Below are positions 46,673-58,772 of a DNA stretch of 64,000 nt, in pieces. Source of the DNA: Pseudofabraea citricarpa (lineage: Eukaryota > Ascomycota > Leotiomycetes > Helotiales > Dermateaceae); assembly GCA_029641185.1 (NCBI GenBank), contig JAPWGK010000001.1, positions 322,501-386,500 of the forward strand, written 5' to 3'. Position numbers and translations under genes: made by a program. The notes beneath the pieces were generated by a model. The model saw nothing but the letters and a program-made list of their open reading frames with translations. It did not search any database and was not told the origin of the DNA. Position 1 is the first letter of the stretch. Every line of letters begins with the position of its first letter.

Positions 46673-49600
46673 ATGATACGATCCGGAGTTGCCAGGCCGA
46701 TGCTGAGGCAGTGTCGAGCTGGTACATATTCCGGGACTACAAGCTGCTCCCTTCTCGGGCCACTCGGTGCGTTTCAATCCCACGATATTGTCCCCAGGGG
46801 ACACTGAACCTTCGAACTAATCAAGATTAAATAGTTCTTCGAGCGCGAGCTTTTTGCCGGCCGACACAAACGTGGAATAATAGCTACCGGAAGCGCGTCG
46901 TCGAGTCGAAGTTGGTCACGAAAAGCTTCTCGAGAAGCGAATCGGTTTCTAGCGCTCCTGATACCTCGATACCGTACTCGAAGCTCACGGTCGGGGTTGT
47001 TCGCGAGACGTATCCTAATGAAAGACGAGTTGCCATCACCCCTCAGAATGCGGCGCTGCTGCTCAAGAAAGGCTTTTCGAGAGTGCTTGTGGAGCGTGGT
47101 GCAGGTACAGAGTCACAATTTACCGACGAGGCTTTCCAGAAAGTCGGTGTTACCCTCGTAGATAGTGGCACCGTCTGGTCTGAGAGCGACATCCTTCTCA
47201 AAGTACGCGCACCCAGTATAGATGGCCCCGATAATGAAGTGGATTTGTTGCGGTCTGGCAGCACGGTAATATCTTTTCTCTACCCCGCAAAGAACAAAGA
47301 TGTCGTGGATAAGCTTGCTGCTCGTGGCGTTACTTCTTTTGCGATGGACATGATTCCTCGAATTTCACGAGCGCAGGTTTTTGACGCCCTGAGGTAGGTT
47401 TGAGACAGTACTTTCAAGGTACTAGTGACTTACTCATAATTAGCTCCATGGCAAACATTGCTGGATACAAAGCGGTTTTGGAAGCATCTAATCATTTCGG
47501 TCGGTTCTTGACTGGTCAAGTAACTGCAGCTGGGTAAGCAAAGGTTCCTCGTCCCATGTTAAGCTTTTGCTAATCAAACAACCCTTAGAAAGGTTCGTCT
47601 CTCGCTTGTTTAACGCTCCATGACTTATTTACCAACTGGAGATTTAGATCCCGCCTTGTAAGGTACTTGTGATCGGTGCTGGTGTCGCTGGTCTCAGTGC
47701 CATTGCTACAGTGAGTGTCTTCCTGATTAATCTTGATTGACTTGTAGTTGAGCGTATTATAGGCTCGTCGCTTAGGAGCAATTGTTCGAGGCTTCGATAC
47801 TCGCTCAGCCGCACGTGAGCAAGTAGAATCGCTAGGTGCAGAATTTGTAGAAGTCGACATCGAAGAATCTGGTGAGGGGGGTGGCGGCTACGCTAAAGAG
47901 ATGTCCAAGGAGTTTATTGAAGCCGAGATGAAACTTTTCATGGAGCAGTGCCGTGAGGTAGATATCGTTATTACCACCGCACTTATCCCTGGCAGACCTG
48001 CCCCGAAATTGATAACCGAGGAGGTAAGCTGCATATGTACGATTGACGAGACGTGTGTCTAAATCGGTATAGATGATCTCTGCGATGAAGCCCGGCTCTG
48101 TAGTCGTCGATCTCGCTGCGGAAGCTGGTGGTAATTGTGAAGCTACGATTCCTGGAAAGTTGATCACGTACAAGGATATTACCATAATTGGTGCGTACTT
48201 TTTCTCAAAATTGTGCGAGAACCACGGGTTTCTCCTTTCGAGGAGGGAGAGTGAGAAAGGCTTGGATGCGTTGACTCTCTTGTGGCATTGACTGTTCCAT
48301 TTTTAAAGTCATGATAATTATTGAGAAGTGGACCTGAATCCAATATACTAAAATCTCCCAGGTTACACTGATCTTCCTTCCAGACTCCCTACCCAATCAT
48401 CGACACTCTACTCAAACAATATAACGAAATTCCTTCTCTCCATGTCCAGTGAGGATCAACACTTCAGTGTTGACCTCAAGGACGAAGTTGTACGAGGTTC
48501 TATTGTAACACAAAGTGGTGATATCATACCGATGGCTCCTCGCCCAGCTCCTCCACCTCCACCAGCGAAGCCAGCCAAAGCAGTAGAATCACCAGATGCC
48601 GCTGCACTTGCTATGACGCCCTGGAAAAAGAAGACACGTGAAGTCGCCACTGTGACAGGTGGGATGAGTTTAGCTCTCATCTTAGGAAAAGCGACTGGAC
48701 CACTATTCATGAGTAATATCTTTACCTTCGCGCTTGCTGGTCTTATTGGTTATCGTGTTGTTTGGGGTGTCGTGCCTGCTCTACATTCTCCACTCATGAG
48801 TGTCACTAATGCTATATCTGGTGAGGTTCATTTCCAAAACCGAAATGATAAAAATTCTGACTTGAAACTTAGGAATGGTTGGTGTTGGTGGTCTCTTCAT
48901 TATGGGTGGTGGCTATCTACCTGGGACCTTTCCTCAGGTCCTTGGAGCTGCTTCAGTTCTACTTGCTGCTGTGAACGTATCAGGCGGGTTCGTTATCACG
49001 AAACGAATGTTGGATATGTTCAAGCGTACGTTTCCTGTTGTCTTTTATTGACAGTGGCTAACGACTTCATGAAGGACCGACGGATCCTCCTGAGTATCCA
49101 TGGTTGTATGCAATTCCTGCTATATTATTTGGGGGAGGCTATATTGCGGCTGCTAGCACTGGAATGGCGGGTCTCGTACAAGCAGGTTATCTAACCAGCA
49201 GTGTCTTGTGTATTGGTGTGTGACACTCTTACTTTGCACAAATAGTGCTAATACCATGTTAGGATCTCTGTCCAGTCTTGCTTCACAAACGACAGCTCGA
49301 CAAGGAAATATTCTAGGCATGTTAGGAGTTAGTTCTGGAATTCTCGCATCATTAGGAGCAGTTGGGTTCCCAGTCGAAACTTTGATTCAACTTGCAGGAG
49401 TTGCAGGAATCGGCGGAATGATCGGTACGTATCTCCCCAAACTAAAGATGGCCGCTAACAATGTACAGGTACATCAATTGGTCGAAGGATCACGGCTACG
49501 GATCTTCCTCAGACAGTTGCTGCATTACACTCGGTAGTTGGCTTAGCCGCTGTTTTAACAAGTATTGGAAGCGTTATGGCCGGCATCGCAGATATATCAA

Positions 49601-51020
49601 CCTTGCATATGGTCACAGCATATTTTGGAGTTTTGATTGGTACGCCCATTCTTTTTTAACACACAAACGGGCTCGCATATTAACATGAGAACCAGGTGGC
49701 GTTACTTTCACAGGATCGATTGTTGCCTTCCTCAAGTTGGCAGGACGTATGTCTTCGAGACCACTCAACCTACCAGGCCGCCATCTTGTCAATTCGTCCC
49801 TTCTTGGCGCTAATGTTGCAACCATGGGAGCATTTCTCACAATGGCACCTGGCTCACCTGCTATAGCCGCTGCATGTCTTGCCGGTAATACAGTACTTAG
49901 TTTCTTGAAAGGATATACCACAACGGCTTCAATTGGTGGTGCTGATATGCGTAAGTGAAGGAAAGAAATAAAAACTTGATTCCAGCTAATCTGAGTACAG
50001 CCGTCGTTATTACAGTTCTCAATGCTTATTCTGGATTCGCACTTGTAGCTGAAGGGCTGATGCTTGGCAACCCATTACTTACTACAGTTGGAGCACTCAT
50101 TGGAGTTAGCGGTTCTATCTTGTCTCATATTATGGTTAGTCAAGTCTAGATTTGACATGCTCTTAGTCACTAACACTTTTCCAGTGTGTTGCGATGAATA
50201 GATCAATTACCAATGTCCTATTTGGAGGTATTGCGGCCCCCGCAGAAAGCGAGTACAAGATCGAGGGTCAGATCACAAAGACAAACACGGATGAAGTTGT
50301 AGATTCACTTGTCAATGCCGAGAATGTCATCATTGTGAGTTTTTTAATTACTTTAGCAGATGGAACTCGATTCTAATCACGACAGGTCGTCGGTTATGGA
50401 ATGGCAGTTGCCAAGGCACAATACGCCATAGCGGATATAACGCGAATGCTGCGGAACAAAGGAGTCAATGTTCGATTTGCCATTCACCCCGTTGCAGGAA
50501 GAATGCCTGGCCAGTGTAATGTTCTTTTAGCAGAAGCTTCGGTTCCCTACGACAGTGAGAAGGCTCCGTATCTTCGGCTCATTTGGTCATGGCTGACATA
50601 ACGATAGTTGTGCTTGAGATGGACGAAATAAATGATGATTTCAACGATACGGATGTGACGCTTGTCATTGGAGCAAACGATACTGTTAACCCCATAGCTT
50701 TGGAGCCCGGCTCCGCTATTGCAGGTATGCCTGTATTACATGCGTGGAAGAGTAAACAGGTTATTGTCATGAAGCGAGGGATGGCTAGTGGTTATGGTAT
50801 GTGCTTTCTTTTCTGAGCTGAGAAGTCCCTGTGCTAAATTTTATTACAGCTGATGTGCCGAACCCCATGTTCTATATGCCTGGAACTAAGATGTTGTTTG
50901 GTGACGCGAAGGATAGTACGGATGGTATGTTACTCTCGCCGATTTCCCTTGAAGTCGCTAATTTTGAACATAGCTATCAAACGTACTTTGGAGGATCGCA
51001 GTAAAATGTACGATGTTTGA
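46673..51020 (+). CDS. nnt: Mitochondrial proton-translocating NAD(P)+ transhydrogenase
   Basis: Nineteen exons fit with GT..AG introns; they begin at 46673, 46835, 47444, 47589, 47648, 47763, 48073, 48362, 48873, 49075, 49263, 49469, 49696, 50001, 50185, 50386, 50608, 50850 and 50974 and total 1097 aa. The N-terminal 60 residues are Arg/Ser-rich, a mitochondrial presequence split by the first intron. Domain I (NAD side) has [20 protein letters not shown] and the Rossmann loop [17 protein letters not shown] near 255-270. A Pro-rich linker leads to the multi-span domain II ([18 protein letters not shown]). Domain III (NADP side) has [18 protein letters not shown] near 939, [18 protein letters not shown] and [11 protein letters not shown]. 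It uses the proton gradient to make NADPH in the inner membrane. Length matches animal NNT; exon 4 is only four bases. Confidence 0.95.
47589..47592 (+). other. nnt: 4-nt microexon AAAG of the transhydrogenase gene
   Basis: The upstream exon ends GCT GG at 47533, followed by GTAAGC; the next acceptor CCCTTAG ends at 47588. Then AAAG is followed at once by donor GTTCGT (47593), and acceptor GATTTAG ends at 47647. Joining gives A-A-G-K-I-P-P, the conserved turn before the NAD-binding strand. No single intron using nearby sites keeps the frame. Confidence 0.8.
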
Positions 51021-51331
51021 TCTGAGGATTTTTCATTTCACTTTGAGGAGTTGGCTTGATTCTTTTTACTTGGTGTATTTCTTTGGACCCTGCACGCATC
51101 GTGAATTGGTTAGTTGCATTTCGATATTCTCATCCTAAAACGGTTCGCATTTGAAATCACTGAGCATCTATCTCCTTTCCAAGTGCACCTCGTTCACGCT
51201 ATGCAAGTACTCGTTCCTTAGCGAGCGGTACTCTGGTTGCTCGCAGATCTTTCGGCCGTGCAATTGATGTCAAATGTAAAAATATGTGGTCATCTCATCT
51301 CATATCTAGGATGTTGAGCCAACGAAGACTC
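51021..51331. other. Convergent 3' spacer
   Basis: 311 bp between the transhydrogenase stop and the hydrolase stop on the other strand. AT-rich, no feature seen. Confidence 0.4.
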
Positions 51332-51987
51332 TCAGTTGATACTCTCAGCCGTAACGAGAGTTCCAAAGGCATCTGCCAGCTCGGCCAGAGAGACTCTAAC
51401 CAAGTCCTCGGCAGAAACGCCGGGGATATCACGATCGCCCACAGCATCCTTCGCGATGATAACATCATAGCCCAACTCGCTCGCTTGTCTCGCCGTCGTG
51501 CTCACACAGACATGGGCCATGTATCCTACGAAGACGACCTTATTCCTGCCGGTCCCCTTCAGGTAGGCACCCAGATCGGTTCCGGTGAAGGAGCCCGGGA
51601 ACTGCTTCTGGACGACCTTCTCGGCGGTCCTGGGCTCCAGCTCTGCGAACTCGTTGGCCAGTGGCGTGTCGGGCGTGAAGACGGGGGCGCCGGCGGGCGT
51701 CTGGTGCACGACGTGCACCAGGGGCGCGGATGCTGCGCGGTATTTCTCCAGCAGGCTCGAGATGGCTTTGCGCGTCGCTGAGACATTCTCCGTCTTCAAC
51801 AGCCCGTCGGCGTACCTGTGTGCTGGTGAGCCATTTTGTCACGGGAGGAAGGAAAAGGAATGGTTTGCTGCTGCTGTGGTGCTGTGTGTACATACTCATT
51901 CTGCGCGTCGATGATGACGAGCACGCTGTCGGATGTAGATACGCTGGACGGCGGGACGCCGATCAGGTCTCGGAATGCCTTGGCCAT
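51332..51987 (-). CDS. Isochorismatase-like cysteine hydrolase
   Basis: Two exons, 51896-51987 and 51332-51815, with an 80-bp intron, encode 191 aa from the ATG at 51987. The catalytic triad of the family is visible: Asp27 in [10 protein letters not shown], Lys101 in [10 protein letters not shown] and Cys134 in [12 protein letters not shown]. The non-prolyl-cis segment and the later [12 protein letters not shown] also fit. Members hydrolyse isochorismate, nicotinamide or related amides; the subgroup cannot be told from sequence alone. No signal peptide, so probably cytosolic. Exon 2 is GC-rich. Confidence 0.9.
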
Positions 51988-53127
51988 GGTGGTTGATGGT
52001 TGATGGTTGATTGGTGCTTGTTTGTGTTTCCCTTTTTTGTTTCTCGATGTGATGGGTATTCTTGACAAGAGAAATTCAAGATTGCGGAGTAGGTGGAAGA
52101 TTAATGTATGCTTAAATACTTAAGATGGGTGACGGGTCTGCGGGGTGAAGCATTGTCCAGCGATCACGACAGAGAGGGGTTCCTCTCCCGGTCCCGGCTT
52201 CAGGCTCTCAGGGCGATCGGCACCCCCTGTTTATCTTACCTCATGATGTTGGTGTGGAGTCTTGCGAGAGGAAGCATTCCGCACGGTGGATGAAGAGTAC
52301 CGTATATAGTAGATATATAGCTTCTGGTGTGAGGGAGTTCTGCAAAGTATATATCCTCACAGGTCAGAGGGTTGGCTCGGTGAAGGGTCGTCCGTCGTCT
52401 CAGGGATAAGGGACGATGGACGGATAGACAAATGAAAATGGCATACTTACTTCCAGGAAGAGTTCCTTGTTTCATGGGTGGCGGGGGTAGATTAAAAGAT
52501 TAAACAACCGAAGAGAGGCTGCGCTGTGTGGGGGCGACGGGGGTTTACAGGGGTTTACAGGGAGCTACAGGGAGCCCGAGAGGTCAATTACAGGGGATGT
52601 AAGCCTGTGAGGTTGGGGCGGTGCCTAGACAACCAACTAAAGAACACACCAATGATGAAATACGAGTTGCGACCGGGGCAGCACCACCCACCAAAATACA
52701 GGAAATCTGCAGCTACTCACAACTCACAACTCACCACTCACCACTCACACCACCAAACATCTTCGTGTTGTTCGTGCCTCTTGTTCTCACTCCCAAAATA
52801 GATCCCCTTTGATCCAACAAACACGAGATATCCTCGCCCCCCCATTGTTTGCATCGCACATCTGTTTGCTACTGTACATACCTACCTACCAAACTTTGGA
52901 CCTGTCGACGTTAATCTGTTTCCGACGTCGCCGCAATCTCAGCAGGGAAACTCTACTGCAAGAACCAGCCATTTAGTCCCGTTCCAGAATACGAACCAAA
53001 CCACCGGCCCAGAGAAAGAGAAAAAAAGAACTGCACGCGGTGGGAGATCCTACCACCGTTAGGCAGCCCACGCTCCGTCACATTCTTCAATCCTCCAACC
53101 TCTGACACAGGACCCTCTTCTCCCATC
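51988..53127. promoter_or_regulatory. Divergent promoter region of hydrolase and GH17 genes
   Basis: 1.14 kb between outward-facing starts. It holds GGGGTTTACAGGG-type repeats near 52540-52565, ACTCACA/ACTCACC heptamers at 52715-52750 and a C-run near 52837. Pyrimidine-rich leader-like sequence precedes the GH17 start. Function inferred from position. Confidence 0.4.
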
Positions 53128-55203
53128 ATGCCTCCTCGATATTCCTTTGAATCAGAACAGCAACCCTACCAGACCACCTCCTCTCCCCCTCCGCCGCGTT
53201 ATCAGTCACCTCCAAACGCTCCCTTGCATCCCGACAGCACCTTTAATCAATTGCAATCGGGACACCACTACAACACTCCCAAAGGGACGCCCGGATCTGC
53301 GCTCAATTATGGGGAGACAATAAACGCACCTCCTCCACCACCACATCGCACCACCGAAGGGAGAGCCTGGGGCAACGACCCAACACATACAACTTCGGCC
53401 TACTCGAACGTCACTTCAGGAGCAGATAACTTCGGAGACCAAGCACAAGGAGGTATGTCGGGTCTAGCTTTGGGAGTGGCCGATGCCAATGCGAGAGAGA
53501 GTGGTATGGATGCAATGAGGAACACCCCAGGCTATGATTCACGACAGATGTCGCCCTACGAGGAATCACCATACAGACCCGACTTCAGACAGGAAGCATC
53601 CAATTCCTCTCTGACCCCATTGAATGCCGCCGCCTTTCCCCCAGGTACGCCGTCGATGCATTCAACCGTGTCACGATCCAACATGAGCTTGCAAGACCCG
53701 TACTCTGATGTTTACTACAACCGCCATTCGCGAAACATGAATCCCAACATGGAATTCGACCCGAACACCATTGAGGATGATGGTGACGATGGTCTAGAGT
53801 ACAGGTCAAGAAGTCAGAGGGGATCGACGATGAACCTGAATCAGAATGGAAATCGCGGCGCAGCAGTCGCGGGTGGTGCTGCGGCGGGAGGTATCATGGG
53901 ATCACTTGGTGGTCTGGTAGGACGAAACCCAAGCGGTAATGGATCGCAATACGATCCAGTTGGAGGCTCCAACACAGCTTACAACGGCCCGAACGATTAC
54001 GACATCTCGCGACAACAAGAAAAGAGCCAGTGGCTCAAGGATGAGAGAAGGGGGAACAAGAAGAGAGCTCTCATCGTGGGTATTGTGATTGCGGTTATAG
54101 TCGTCGCCGCGCTCGTTGGAGGCGTCGCCGGCGGCCTTGTTAACAGAGGAGGCGGCTCGTCAGACTCGTCCAAGCAAGAACAAGGCCAAACGGCAACTAG
54201 CGACACATCCACGAACGGCGACCTAACCAAAGACTCGTCGGAGATTAAGGCGCTTATGAGCAACACGAATCTCCACAAGGTTTTCCCAGGTGTTGATTAC
54301 ACACCTATTCATTCACAATATCCTGATTGCATCCACGACCCTCCGAGTCAAAATAATGTCACTCGCGATCTTGCAGTTCTTTCGCAACTGACCAATGTTG
54401 TTCGCTTGTACGGAACCGATTGCAACCAGACCGAGATGCTACTTCATTCCATTGATAAGTTGGGGTTGAAGGGAACGGTCAAGGTCTGGCTTGGTGTATG
54501 GCAGGATAGTAACGAAACCACGAATGCTCGACAACTCTCACAGATGTACGATATCTTCGACAATTATGGTGGTGACGATTTCCTTGGAGTTATTGTCGGG
54601 AACGAGGTTCTTTTCCGTGAGGATCTGACATCGGCCGAGCTTGGAAATGTCATCAGCGAAGTGCGCAGCAATCTGACCAGCAAAGGACTTACCGATTTGA
54701 AGATAGCATCTTCTGATCTGGGAGATAACTGGACCAAAGCTCCAGAGCTCGTTAGCAAGGTGGACTACATAATGGCAAATATCCATCCTTTCTTCGCCGG
54801 TGTCCCATCAACCCAAGCTTCAGCATGGACGAACACGTTCTTCCAGAACAACGACGTCCCATTGAAGACAGATCCATCACACGCCATCATCGGTGAAACG
54901 GGATGGCCCTCGGGTGGTGGTACGGACTGCGGTACCGACACGGTTACAGATTGCCCCAATGCGGCGGTGGCTGGCATCACGGAGATGAACAACTTCATGG
55001 ACGACTTCGTGTGCAGCGCCCTGAGCAACGGCACCAACTACTTCTGGTTCTCGGCCTTCGACGAGCCCTGGAAGATCATGTTCAACGAGGACGGCAAGGA
55101 GTGGGAGGACAAGTGGGGCCTCATGGACGTCAACCGCAAGCTGAAGACGGGCGTCGTGATCCCGGATTGCGGCGGGACCGAGGTGGGTGCTGCGAGCGCG
55201 TAG
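53128..55203 (+). CDS. btgC: Membrane-anchored GH17 glucan endo-1,3-beta-glucosidase (BtgC/EglC type)
   Basis: An intronless frame of 691 aa. A cytosolic-type N-terminus of about 310 residues is rich in Pro, Gln, Ser and Asn (PPPPRYQSPP, NAPPPPPHR). One transmembrane segment (ALIVGIVIAVIVVAALVGGV) at about 312-335 makes it a type II membrane protein. After a Ser/Gln linker comes the GH17 barrel: HKVFPGVDYTP, VVRLYGTDCNQTEML, the acid/base Glu493 in VGNEVLF and the nucleophile Glu590 in IIGETGWPSGGG, then NYFWFSAFDEPWK. N-glycosylation sites are frequent in the extracellular part. This enzyme class remodels beta-1,3-glucan in the cell wall, close to the plasma membrane. Confidence 0.94.
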   Translation: MPPRYSFESEQQPYQTTSSPPPPRYQSPPNAPLHPDSTFNQLQSGHHYNTPKGTPGSALNYGETINAPPPPPHRTTEGRAWGNDPTHTTSAYSNVTSGADNFGDQAQGGMSGLALGVADANARESGMDAMRNTPGYDSRQMSPYEESPYRPDFRQEASNSSLTPLNAAAFPPGTPSMHSTVSRSNMSLQDPYSDVYYNRHSRNMNPNMEFDPNTIEDDGDDGLEYRSRSQRGSTMNLNQNGNRGAAVAGGAAAGGIMGSLGGLVGRNPSGNGSQYDPVGGSNTAYNGPNDYDISRQQEKSQWLKDERRGNKKRALIVGIVIAVIVVAALVGGVAGGLVNRGGGSSDSSKQEQGQTATSDTSTNGDLTKDSSEIKALMSNTNLHKVFPGVDYTPIHSQYPDCIHDPPSQNNVTRDLAVLSQLTNVVRLYGTDCNQTEMLLHSIDKLGLKGTVKVWLGVWQDSNETTNARQLSQMYDIFDNYGGDDFLGVIVGNEVLFREDLTSAELGNVISEVRSNLTSKGLTDLKIASSDLGDNWTKAPELVSKVDYIMANIHPFFAGVPSTQASAWTNTFFQNNDVPLKTDPSHAIIGETGWPSGGGTDCGTDTVTDCPNAAVAGITEMNNFMDDFVCSALSNGTNYFWFSAFDEPWKIMFNEDGKEWEDKWGLMDVNRKLKTGVVIPDCGGTEVGAASA

Positions 55204-55404
55204 ATGGACGGACGAGCGCAGGACGAGAGCAGGATCGATAGTTAATGTGCGAAGCGAAACGACGACCCGAGCGGGAACGGAAATGGATGGAAATGGAAAC
55301 GGAAATGTTCTTCTTATTCTTCAGTACATGATTGGCGTTTTTGGGGCGGCTTTTGGGGGGGTGGGCACCTTTTTTATGTATGACGAGCGAGGGAGGGAGG
55401 AAGC

Positions 55405-55472
55405 TGGATGGATAGATGGATGAGTAGATGAATGGGTATATGGATGGATGGATGGATGGATGGATGGATGGG
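55405..55472. repeat. GGAT tetranucleotide repeat
   Basis: Degenerate GGATGGATAGATG units lead into seven near-perfect GGAT copies. It lies about 200 bp downstream of the GH17 stop, probably in the 3' UTR or spacer. Confidence 0.9.
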
Positions 55473-56413
55473 TTGATATCACGACATGTTTTTTCTTTCT
55501 TTTCTTTCTCTCTCTCTCTTGCTCGAATCGATCGAGAGTCGAGGGTCGAGAGTTGAGAATCATGCATGCATGCTCGCTTGATCTGAACCACCCCCTATCT
55601 TTCTTCTTGTCCTTCTACTACTTCTCCTCCTTCTGATCCTTCTTGTTATCCCTCTTCTTCTCATCTCTTGCTCGCTTTGCTCTTTTTCTTTTTTCTGTAT
55701 CTATAATACATAGCTCTGGGGATGGTGAATAAATGTGTCCGTAGGGGATTTATGATTGAAGAGAGAAGGAAAGAAAGAATGAGAGAAATGAGAGATTTAG
55801 AAATTCGGTTCAAGATGGGTTTTATTCGGGTTTGTGATTTTGTGATTTTGTGGTTTGGTGATGAGAATCTTTGGCTCTTCTTAACATCTATCTTATCATT
55901 GCTGGAGATCTATCGATTGCTGTGGTGGGTTTGTGATAGATAGCTATATCCTTGAGCTGAGCTTGGACTATTACTGTACAGAGCTTGCGGCCGTCTGACG
56001 TCAAGCGCCCCTGGTCCGTCCACACTCACCTTCACGTTCATTTCATTTTTTTATCTCCTCATCCCTCCCATCTATCTCTCTCTTATTTATGCACCATTTA
56101 AAGTAATGCCGGCCGCACGGTAAGGTAACCGGTAAACGGTCTCTCCACTCCACTGCATTACCAACGCACGCCATACCTGTGGAGGATTGCGAATATTTTT
56201 TTATTTTTTTTATTCTTTCTTTGCATTCCTGTGAGGAGGAGAACCGGATGAGCGGGGTCTGTGTTTTATACGGCGCTCCAAGAAAGCTTCCGTGTTAGGT
56301 TCCGCTTCCGTGGCTCTGCAAAAGTCTTTTGCATATCACACCTCACGGCTGCTGGCATCTGCCACCTACCTTAACTTAAATAGGAGCTCTGTAAATTTAC
56401 AAGTGCCGAACTT

Positions 56414-56428
56414 GGGGGGGGGGGGGGG
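56414..56428. repeat. 15-base G homopolymer
   Basis: An uninterrupted run of 15 G about 190 bp upstream of the sulfatase ATG. Such runs are prone to length error and can form G-quadruplexes. Confidence 0.9.
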
Positions 56429-56617
56429 TTACTGTACTGCAAGGTACGGTATGTACGGTATGTACGGTAGGTTCCTAGGTATGTATATAAGCAATCGCAT
56501 ATATCGTATAGTTTATCTCCTCTCCCCTTCTTTCTCTTTCGTTCTCTCGTTCTCGGTCTCTGCATCCAGAGAACCCTATAGCGCACACAAGAGGTCAAGC
56601 TCAAGAACAAGAACAAG

Positions 56618-58772
56618 ATGCGGCTCCACATCCTGACCCTGCTCGGGCTTTTTTCCTTCTTGCCATTGAGTAGTGCTGCTGCCACTGCTAATTCGACCAG
56701 AAGGCCGAACTTCGTCTTCATCATCACTGATGATCAGGACCTGCAGCTCAACTCGCTCGCCTTCCAGCCCTACGTCCAGAAGCACTTCCGCGACCAGGGC
56801 ACCTTCTTCGCCAACCACTTCTGCACCATCGCCCTGTGCTGCCCCTCGCGCGTCAGCCTGCTGACGGGCAAGGCGGCGCACAACACGAATGTGACGGATG
56901 TGAATCCTCCCTGGGGTATTTCTTTTTTCTTCTTCTTTTCTTCTTATTTTCTTTTTGGTTTCGGGTGCGTATCTGGTTTTTGCTTGTTGGTTCTGGGCTG
57001 AGATGGATATCTGTGTGTGTATAGGTGGATATTCGAAATTCGCTAGTCAGGGCTTCAATGACGATTACCTCCCCGTCTGGTTGCAGAGTCTGGGCTATAA
57101 TACTTATTATACCGGGAAGCTCATGAATGGCCATTCGATCACTGATTATGACTCTCCGTTCCCTGGGGGGTTTAATGGGTCGGATTGTAAGTTTTGTTCT
57201 CTCTCTCTAAAGAGAAAAAGAAGAAGCAAGGAAAATCCACTAAATGCAAATCTAGTCCTACTTGAACCAAATACGTATCAATTCTTCAATGCAACATTTC
57301 AGAGGAATCAAGATGCACCCATCACTCATCCAGGAGAGTATAATACGGATCTCGTAGCTGAGAAAGCACTCGGGTTCCTAGATGATGCCTACAAAGCGGG
57401 CGAGCCGTTCTTTCTTGGTGTGGCTCCTATCGGCCCTCATGCTGAGACGACATATCTTCCCACGGGAGGTTCTACCTTTACGCAGCCTAAACCAGCTGTC
57501 AGACATCAAGGGCTATTCGCCAATGAAACTGTACCGCGGACGCCGAGTTTCAACCCCGACTCGGTATGGATTAATATACTCTTTCTCATAAGAAATCACG
57601 ATTGAAAGAGCAAAGCTGACATGACATAACACAATAGCCCAGCGGCGGAAGCTGGATCAAGAAACTGCAGCAGCTGAATGCCACCAACATAGCCAGTAAC
57701 GACGCCTGGCACGTGGCACGATTGCAATCGCTTCAATCCGTCGACGAGCTCGTCGACTCGCTTCTCAGCCGCCTGGAATCCTACAACCTCCTCTCCAACA
57801 CGTACGTCTTCTACACGTCCGACAACGGCTTCCACATCTCGCAGCACCGCCTCCAGCCGGGCAAGTCCTGCGCCATCGAAGAGGATATCCGCGTGCCCAT
57901 GTTCGTCCGCGGCCCGGGCATCGCAAAGAATGCTACCGTCGACCTCGCTACCACCCATACGGACATCGTGCCTACCATCTTTCAGCTCGCTGGGCTGCCT
58001 CTGAGAGATGACTTTGATGGGGCGGCGTTCCCGATTGCGAATCTGACGACGACGGAGGGGGTGAGGCATGAGCATGTCAATGTTGAGTTTTGGGGCGTGG
58101 AGAGGGATGAGGGCACCTTTGCTGCTGGTTCGTATTTCTCTTCTTACTTTTTTCTTTTTCTTTTTCTCCTTGTGCTTCTCGGGGAATGTGAGATGATTTG
58201 TAGGGATGGAGAACTAACTCTAAACCAAAACATCAGCCAAGGCGGCGAATAACACGTATAAGTCTGTACGAGTCCTCGGCAACGGATTTGATCTGTCCTA
58301 CACGGTCTGGTGCACCAACGAGCACGAACTCTACGATCTGAATGTTCGTCTCTTTCCTCTTTTCCCCTTTTCCTCTCTTCACTTGTCTCCTTACCTCTAA
58401 CTCAAAAAACAAAAAAACCAGACCGACCCCTCTCAGATCCGCAACCTCCTATCCTCACCTAACAGCACCACGACGCAGAAAATCCAATCCTACAGCATCC
58501 CTCAAATCCAATCGCGGCTGGACTCACTGCTATTGATATTAAAATCGTGTAAAGGGCAGGTATGTATGAAGCCCTGGCGAGAATTGCATCCGGCGGGAGA
58601 CGTGGTGGATCTAGAGGGTGCGCTGGACGAGAAGTTCGACGCCTTCTATGAGGCGCAGAAGAAAGTGGCCTTTGAGAAATGCGAGCTGGGGTATATTGTG
58701 GCGAGCGAGGGGCCCATGGCGACTGAGGCGTATCAGTGGAGAGAGGGTGCGGATTGGAGCGAGTGGGCTTGA
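56618..58772 (+). CDS. Secreted arylsulfatase
   Basis: Six exons, 56618-56915, 57025-57186, 57256-57563, 57638-58127, 58237-58343 and 58422-58772, encode 571 aa; the introns run 69-109 bp. A signal peptide (LTLLGLFSFLPLSSAAA) precedes NFVFIITDDQD, whose acidic pair binds calcium. The sulfatase signature C-x-P-S-R is C74-C75-P76-S77-R78, followed by VSLLTGK; Cys74 would be oxidised to formylglycine. YYTGKLMNGH, GVAPIGPHAETTY and YTSDNGFHISQHRL complete the active site, and IVPTIFQLAGLP ends the core. Many N-glycosylation sites support secretion. The natural substrate is unknown; such enzymes release sulfate from aryl or sugar sulfates. It needs a formylglycine-generating system, not seen in this window. 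Confidence 0.93.

Larger units (their letters stand above)
55204..56617. other. Intergenic, rich in simple repeats
   Basis: Contains the GGAT repeat, CTTT/CT tracts at 55490-55520, GA-rich sequence, a 15-base G-run at 56414-56428 and GTACGGTAT repeats at 56445-56470 just before the sulfatase gene. No gene supported. Confidence 0.5.

Noticed and set aside
54903..55241. 112-codon plus-strand frame rich in Arg/Gly
   Set aside because: Shadow of the GC-rich 3' half of the GH17 gene in another frame.
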